From assembly GCF_016801865.2 (NCBI RefSeq), contig NC_068939.1, forward strand, positions 128,822,967 to 128,886,966: a stretch of 64,000 nucleotides of DNA, written 5' to 3'. The translations under genes and the position numbers were made by a program. Each line of letters begins with the position of its first letter. Within the stretch, counting starts at the first letter, position 1. Below, one piece after another: positions 60,001 through 64,000 of this stretch. The stretch is from Culex pipiens pallens (taxonomy: Eukaryota; Arthropoda; Insecta; Diptera; Culicidae). The notes below the pieces were generated by a model that saw only the letters and a list, made by a program, of their open reading frames with translations, was not told the DNA's origin and ran no database searches.

Positions 60001-61912
60001 TGGAGCAACACGAAAAAAGGGAGGATAAGCATTTTGACAGCTGGAACTTCAAAATTCCAAGACAACAGGTAACTTCTTCAAAAACTCGAAGTGTTAAACA
60101 AGAGCTGGCCTTCCCAGCTACCTTTCAACGTTGTGTTTTGCGTTAACATTGCGTTTTGTTTTCTCAGGATTTGCAAAATAGTTCTAGCTGTCAAAATGTT
60201 TATGCGACCTATTGAAATGTTGCTCCAGATTTGTATTATAATATGCAATAAAACTAGGTGTAATCAACGTAAATAAACATACAGAACAACACAATTTACA
60301 ATATCTTTCTTTTAAAAATTTCTGAAATTTCACTGAATAATAGGATCTTGATATTGTTCATGTTCATGAATCTTGATATTTAAATAAATAAGTGTGTAAG
60401 TGTTATTGTGTGAACTCCAACCCTTCTATTACGGACTTCATAAACCATTACCTACATGTTGAAACAGTTTATGATTAGCGATAATGCCTTCGTTATTTAT
60501 TTATTTTTATCTTTGTTGTTTTTTAGAGGTTAATTGCTTCGAGTGGATTTTGGTGTTTTTAATCGATTAGTTTTCGGCGAAAACATAAACAACACTTATT
60601 TGCTTGCCAGACTGTCCTCTTGCCTTCAACATAATCAATTTGGCAAAACAATTCATATCAATTTATCGAACACTCTTGTCATCACCGATGGCCCATTGTC
60701 TGCTTCTGAATTCTACTATATTTTTTAGGTAAAGTACCTTAGAATGTAGAAAATGCTTCGACTTTAGATGACTTGTTTTTTTATTCTCATGCCTTTTTGA
60801 CGCGTCTGACATCGTCGATTATTTTTATCAAATAAAATATTGATCAACCAAAGGATTCGTGATTTTTAGACAAATCCCACTCGCTGGACGTGACGTGAAT
60901 TCATCTTCCCCAAAAACCGTAAAATTCTACGCAGTTATCTAAACAGAAAGTTTCGATTCGCGAAACAGAGTGCTAATTGAAGAGTGCCATTCACAGAGCT
61001 GTCAATTCCTCCGCTACAAATCAGACGTTCTAATTGGAACCAGCTGCTTTCAACTATTACCTCTTCTCGCCAGCCGCGTGTCCGAGTCCGTGTCCACAAA
61101 CAGCTTCATGTGGAACAGATCCCGGATCGCGGGGAAGTAAAATACGAGGATGCCCTCGAACAGCACCACGTCTGCGGGATAGATGGTCAGCTTCCGGTCC
61201 GGGCAGACCGAGTTTGTGCGGTAGTCGTACTCGTTGATCTCGACCTTCTTGCCCTGCAGTACGTCCTGCAAAGTTTTCAGCATCAACTCCTCGTTGAACG
61301 CGTCCGGATGGTCAAAGTTGAACTGACCCTTCTCGGCGCGGACCTTCTCCGCGGAGGTTAGCTCCCGGTAGAAGCTGTCCTGGCTGATCGAGACGACCTG
61401 GATGAGGAGAGGAAGGCGGGGAGAAGTGGTTGAAGATCGTGACACGTCGTCGCCGTCGTAGTTTCAAGCCTTTAGTGAGGTTACGTAAAGGAACTTACTT
61501 GTCGCTGCGTGTGGTCCATGTCAGCCTGACCCAGCTGTTCCATAATCCGCTTGCAGACCGTCGACTGTGAAAGTGGAAGAGCAGAACATTTCCCGTTCGA
61601 TCAGCACAACAACAACAATTCATTTCGACCAAACAAGCTGTGTATTGATTTGGTGGGCCAAAAATATTTTTGCCGCATACCAAATCAACTTTTTCAAGGA
61701 CACTTTTGTCGCATCTACCCAGAGCAAAATGTAAATAACACCACCAATCGAACGACGTAAATCGGTACCTTTCCGCTGGCGGTTCCTCCCGCCACTCCGA
61801 TCAGGAACGGGGTCTTGACGCTGCTGCCGTTTTCGGTTCCGTTCGTTGGCTTCATGGTGCTGGTGCTGGTGCTAGTGCTGGATTGCTGCTGATCAGTGCT
61901 GGAATCGCCCAT
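47867..61912 (-). CDS. UCK: Uridine-cytidine kinase gene, full span, two alternative 3' ends
   Basis: The product phosphorylates uridine and cytidine to UMP and CMP with a nucleoside triphosphate, the pyrimidine salvage step, in the cytosol. Five shared exons join in frame with GT-AG introns, followed by one of two homologous terminal exons, giving 274 or 287 aa, close to the usual 260-280. In order the protein has a Ser/Thr-rich N-terminus (1-30), P-loop GVAGGTASGKST (39-50), SQDSFY with the likely catalytic Asp (D77), FDHPDAF (98-104), YDYRTNSV (127-134), VLFEGIL (148-154), VDTDSDTRLARR (171-182) with the arginine-rich lid RDINERGRD after it, and KKFADVIIPRGADN. Introns are 204, 101, 3927, 69 and 233 or 8881 bp. 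Orthology to UCK is clear from motifs; the exact paralogue (UCK1- or UCK2-like) is not decided. Confidence 0.95.
48306..48422 (+). repeat. Dispersed ~118-bp repeat, copy 2
   Basis: Partner of 24633-24750. It lies in the UCK intron about 270 bp upstream (in transcript order) of the distal last exon. Confidence 0.75.
48423..49540. other. UCK intron, unassigned AT-rich DNA
   Basis: Intron between the alternative last exons. No repeat termini were recognised. Confidence 0.4.
49541..51159. mobile_element. Outer element with CCCGRGCAGACGG termini
   Basis: The ends CCCGAGCAGACGGAAATAAC and the complement of CCCGGGCAGACGGTAATAAC form 20-bp inverted termini, with reiterated TTGTTATT/AATAACA in the short arms. 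The arms are separated by the hAT-type element at 49816-51016. No clear target duplication. Confidence 0.7.
49816..51016. mobile_element. hAT-type non-autonomous element, CCCGGG-rich ends
   Basis: The ends TAGAGCGTCCAATTTCCCG and its complement are flanked by the 8-bp repeat CAAATTGT (49808-49815 and 51017-51024). Subterminal CCCGGGAAA palindromes are packed in the first 100 and last 120 bp, possibly transposase-binding sites. The AT-rich interior has no transposase. It is nested in the 49541-51159 element. Confidence 0.92.
51160..52032. other. UCK intron, unassigned
   Basis: AT-rich DNA with a 118-codon plus-strand Lys/Asn/Phe-rich frame lacking motifs. Not considered coding. Confidence 0.35.
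53627..53910 (+). repeat. Three GGCGTGCCTTCC repeats
   Basis: CGGCGTGCCTTCCTATCAAC or CGGCGTGCCTTCCGATCAAC occurs near 53633, 53782 and 53868, each followed by GATGATA/GTGATGT and AGAAGGAC or similar. Spacing is unequal, about 150 and 86 bp. Confidence 0.8.
54104..54240 (-). repeat. Two 69-bp 5' monomers of the retroposon
   Basis: GACACAAAAGAGA starts at 54104 and 54173 on the plus strand, and the units differ by only a few bases. Tandem 5' monomers act as promoters in several LINE families; that role here is inferred. Confidence 0.85.
54879..56553 (-). other. Probable 3' UTR and flank of proximal UCK isoform
   Basis: The part just below 56554 should be 3' UTR of the 274-aa isoform, with an AATAAA at 56316-56321 (minus). 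Below about 55900 the sequence is AT-rich and unassigned. Confidence 0.4.
56554..56684 (-). CDS. UCK: UCK proximal alternative terminal exon
   Basis: The acceptor TTTTCCAG precedes the exon. It encodes VAIDLIVHHISEIVHMNAEN followed by a 23-residue Asn/Ala/His-rich tail ending LAHVAHV, then TAA at 56554-56556. The first ten residues match the distal exon closely (VAIDLIV, HI), which shows the two exons are homologous copies. The tail has no resemblance to the distal one. A possible poly(A) signal in minus orientation lies at 56316-56321. Coding constraint (conserved helix, good splice site, no stops) argues that it is used, but no transcript evidence is available here. Confidence 0.82.
56918..56966 (-). 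CDS. UCK: UCK exon 5 (last shared exon)
   Basis: This 49-bp exon encodes TKKFADVIIPRGADNT and leaves one G for the next codon. The acceptor is ATTTTAG|ACT and the donor ACACAG|GTATGTG. Both candidate terminal exons begin with two bases that complete this codon to Val, so either can be joined in frame. It is the branch point for the two predicted C-termini. Confidence 0.92.
57036..57133 (-). CDS. UCK: UCK exon 4 (lid region)
   Basis: This 98-bp exon encodes PRDINERGRDLEHVLNAY and onward to EEFCSP. The RDINERGRD segment is the arginine-rich lid that contacts phosphates in this kinase family. The acceptor is TTACAG|TG (phase 1) and the donor CCCCG|GTAAG (phase 0). The preceding 3.9-kb intron holds a copy of the GAGCAATTCTCT foldback family at about 57605-58939. 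Confidence 0.93.
57605..58939. mobile_element. GAGCAATTCTCT foldback element, copy 2 (left-truncated)
   Basis: The right end GAGAGAACTGCTC at 58927-58939 and the arm match copy 1 (52033-54878). The centre near 58000 folds on ATATCTCAGCAACTAA motifs. The outer left arm is missing, so it lies in intron 3-4 of UCK as a partial copy. Confidence 0.7.
58940..61060. other. UCK intron 3-4, right part
   Basis: No repeat termini or additional exon were recognised. A CT/GA-rich stretch occupies 59290-59560. Confidence 0.4.
61061..61397 (-). CDS. UCK: UCK exon 3 (catalytic core)
   Basis: The largest exon encodes residues 71-182. It carries VVSISQDSFYREL, in which the Asp is the expected catalytic base, then FDHPDAF for nucleoside contacts, EYDYRTNSV where other UCKs bind the base, the Walker-B-like VVLFEGIL strand, and FVDTDSDTRLARR at the start of the lid. 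It ends in phase 1 at donor AGAG|GTAATAG, and the split codon gives Val 183. This exon alone identifies the family. Confidence 0.95.
61499..61564 (-). CDS. UCK: UCK exon 2
   Basis: This 66-bp exon encodes STVCKRIMEQLGQADMDHTQ plus RQ (residues 49-70) and completes the P-loop GKST and its helix. The acceptor is TTTCACAG and the donor GTAAGTTC; both junctions are phase 0. The 101-bp intron that follows and the 204-bp intron before it are short, as in many insect genes. Confidence 0.93.
61769..61912 (-). CDS. UCK: UCK exon 1 (start codon, P-loop)
   Basis: It encodes residues 1-48, from the ATG at 61912 to GGTASGK, and ends at donor AAAG|GTACC with phase 0. The first 30 residues are a low-complexity Ser/Thr stretch (alternating ST) typical of the variable N-terminus, then TPFLIGVAGGTASGK, the nucleotide-binding P-loop. 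An internal Met at residue 20 could serve as a second start and would leave the kinase fold intact. No in-frame ATG is seen upstream before 61996. The serine of the GKS motif comes from the next exon. Confidence 0.93.
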
Positions 61913-62555
61913 CCAAAGACTAGCAGAACACGCGAAATTAAGGGTTTTCTTTTTTTCACACACAAGGGAAGAAGAAATTTTTCCTCCCACTGGCACTAGT
62001 GGACGAACATCGAATGAGCTCCGATGTCAAATGTGGAGGCGAAGTTAGCCCTCTCTGAGTTGTGACGAGTGAGAAGTTGGTGAGAAAAGGGGTGGTCATA
62101 GAGAAATGAGCATTTCTTATTGGAACTTGGGGTGAAATGTTTCAGCTGATATCAATGTTGTACTCAGAAGACTCATTTTACTCATGGTTCTATTTGATAT
62201 GTCGTTTTCTATGGGCGTACCTCACGGTCTAACCGGTTAGTTTAGCTTCGTGAGCGTGAGATGAAGTGAGGTAATGAAAAGCTCATGAGTTTCATTGAGC
62301 TTTTGTAGCAAGTTTTTGCCAATTTATGCTACTTACAAGCAAACATAAACTTTAAAAATTTATTCAATAGCATGGTTAATACACATTGTAATGAATACAA
62401 TCCTCTTTAGTAGCTAACCACAAATGACGTAACACACTAAACATTATGCATTTTTATAAACAAATTCCAGAGTTTTATTAAAAGAACCTTTCTGTTATCG
62501 TCTTCTATATGTTAACGGTATATTAATAAAAAATCTAGAATTAAAAAAAAAAACA
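61913..62555. promoter_or_regulatory. UCK 5' flank
   Basis: This stretch upstream of the UCK ATG must hold the 5' UTR and promoter of the minus-strand gene. It has a T-rich tract at 61945-61960 on the plus strand. No TATA box or clear initiator can be assigned, and no other gene is visible. Confidence 0.4.
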
Positions 62556-62567
62556 AAATACAAAAAA

Positions 62568-62750
62568 CAAAAACCAAAAACCAAAAACCAAAAACCAAAA
62601 ACCAAAAACCAAAAACCAAAAACCAAAAACCAAAAACCAAAAACCAAAAACCAAAAACCAAAAACCAAAAACCAAAAACCAAAAACCAAAAACCAAAAAC
62701 CAAAAACCAAAAACCAAAAACCAAAAAAACAAAAACCAAAAAACAAAAAA
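62568..62750 (+). repeat. Heptamer array (CCAAAAA)n
   Basis: About 22-25 tandem copies of AACCAAA with degenerate ends containing CAAAAAACAAAA. It borders the next array directly. Confidence 0.97.
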
Positions 62751-62757
62751 AAATACG

Positions 62758-63257
62758 ACAAATGAAAAATGAAAAATGAAAAATGAAAAATGAAAAATGA
62801 AAAATGAAAAATGAAAAATGAAAAATGAAAAATGAAAAATGAAAAATGAAAAATGAAAAATGAAAAATGAAAAATGAAAAATGAAAAATGAAAAATGAAA
62901 AATGAAAAATGAAAAATGAAAAATGAAAAATGAAAAATGAAAAATGAAAAATGAAAAATGAAAAATGAAAAATGAAAAATGAAAAATGAAAAATGAAAAA
63001 TGAAAAATGAAAAATGAAAAATGAAAAATGAAAAATGAAAAATGAAAAATGAAAAATGAAAAATGAAAAATGAAAAATGAAAAATGAAAAATGAAAAATG
63101 AAAAATGAAAAATGAAAAATGAAAAATGAAAAATGAAAAATGAAAAATGAAAAATGAAAAATGAAAAATGAAAAATGAAAAATGAAAAATGAAAAATGAA
63201 AAATGAAAAATGAAAAATGAAAAATGAAAAATGAAAAATGAAAAATGAAAAATGAAA
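62758..63257 (+). repeat. Heptamer array (TGAAAAA)n, about 71 copies
   Basis: A nearly pure GAAAAAT repeat over 500 bp. It creates minus-strand frames of 240-281 codons (Phe-Ser-His-Ile rich) that are artefacts. A short (GAAATT)4 run follows at 63266-63289. Confidence 0.97.
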
Positions 63258-63301
63258 ACTCAACTGAAATTGAAATTGAAATTGAAATCGAATGATAAAT
63301 A

Positions 63302-63463
63302 CAGTGGACTCTCTCGTTGCTGATATTGAAGGGACTGTCGAAAGCGGGAGCTATCAAATTATAGAACGAAAAATCAAAGCAATCTATTTGAAGGGACTGA
63401 ACAATCTAGTGACAGCTGAAGCAATATTAATATCGAGAAGATCGATAACCAGAGAGTCCACTG
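63302..63463. mobile_element. CAGTGGACTCTC MITE
   Basis: A 162-bp element with ends CAGTGGACTCTC and its complement, TA at 63300-63301 and 63464-63465. Tc1/mariner-pogo type. Interior GAAGGGACTG occurs twice. Confidence 0.88.
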
Positions 63464-63465
63464 TA

Positions 63466-64000
63466 GCTGAATAGGAAATGAGCAAGCAAGTTCTACCGAA
63501 AGTTTTACAAAAAAAGTTGTTTATTTAAATAGTGAAAATCAACAAATTGGATGGAGTTAGGAGCTAGTGTTTAACATGCCAAACATATGGGAATTTCTTT
63601 TAATTATTTATTTAAAAATCTAGGAATGTTTTGAAATGGTCTCTAAGTAAATTAAAAACTGCAATTTGCTGAGAAAAAATACATAAAAGTAACAATAATC
63701 AAAGAAGGAAACAAATCAAACCGATTTGTTAATAACTTAGCAAGATTTATTTTTTTGAATAAATAAGTTTTGAACTTTTGCATGATTTACTATCAAATTG
63801 CAGTATATTTGATGGATGGACTTATTTTGTAGTACGTTACCGTTTTTCAAATTTTGTTGCAACATTGTAAACCAGGCTTGATTGATTGCACCCCATTCAT
63901 CAGAGTACAATTGGGAGCCCAAATTTTAATCCCACTCTTAAAACGCACCCAATTTAACCGTTCCAGAAGTGATTAAACCAAATTATGTAGCACATTCCTG
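63466..64000. other. AT-rich right edge
   Basis: No exon, RNA gene or repeat boundary was recognised. Confidence 0.3.

Noticed and set aside
61213..61361. Plus-strand 125-codon frame opposite UCK exon 3
   Set aside because: It is the antisense shadow of a clear, conserved kinase exon.
62512..63357. 281- and 240-codon minus-strand frames rich in Phe, Ser, His and Ile
   Set aside because: They are translations of 7-bp repeats that happen to lack stops in one strand.

Overview
The window is eukaryotic, AT-rich and dominated by repeats. It most likely comes from a culicine mosquito (Culex-like). That placement is an inference from the insect-type uridine-cytidine kinase gene, the long introns, the dense MITEs with TA, TTAA or 8-bp target duplications, and several tRNA-derived SINEs. 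No bacterial operon, CRISPR array or viral gene was seen. Most long open frames are artefacts of simple repeats or inverted repeats.

One gene can be assembled confidently: a minus-strand uridine-cytidine kinase (UCK) whose ATG is at 61912. Five shared exons (61769-61912, 61499-61564, 61061-61397, 57036-57133, 56918-56966) join in frame to either of two homologous last exons. The proximal one (56554-56684) is 0.2 kb downstream and the distal one (47867-48036) is 8.9 kb downstream. Predicted products are 274 and 287 aa with different C-terminal tails. The intron between the two last exons holds nested transposons.

Two further gene-like loci are weaker. At 3648-5952 (+) there is a decayed multi-exon locus built from alternately duplicated exons, one of which is split by a foldback MITE. 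At 40769-40823 (-) there is a candidate first coding exon with a hydrophobic N-terminus behind a long GC-richer leader; its downstream exons were not found.

Layout: 1-3050, CCCGGG-rich repeat holding a TIR element with two opposed 143-bp tandem arrays. 3254-7029, decayed gene between copies of a TA-flanked MITE. 7354-10030, second TIR element with opposed ~128-bp arrays and a nested Harbinger-like MITE. 12498-14733, long-TIR element next to a SINE. 15597-16980 and 33046-35086, two TTAA-flanked foldback elements, the second carrying a nested hAT-type MITE. 18048-19445, SINE plus three CACAG MITEs. 20697-21886, compact LTR element. 22852-24479, foldback with a nested SINE. 24771-28028, a GGGTTAGTGA element and an exact 164-bp tandem array. 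30233-32433, CAGTCC and CCCAAGTA elements. 35640-41760, GC-richer putative promoter/leader DNA. 43631-44845, a 1.2-kb heptamer array. 47867-61912, UCK. 62568-63463, two more heptamer arrays and a small MITE.
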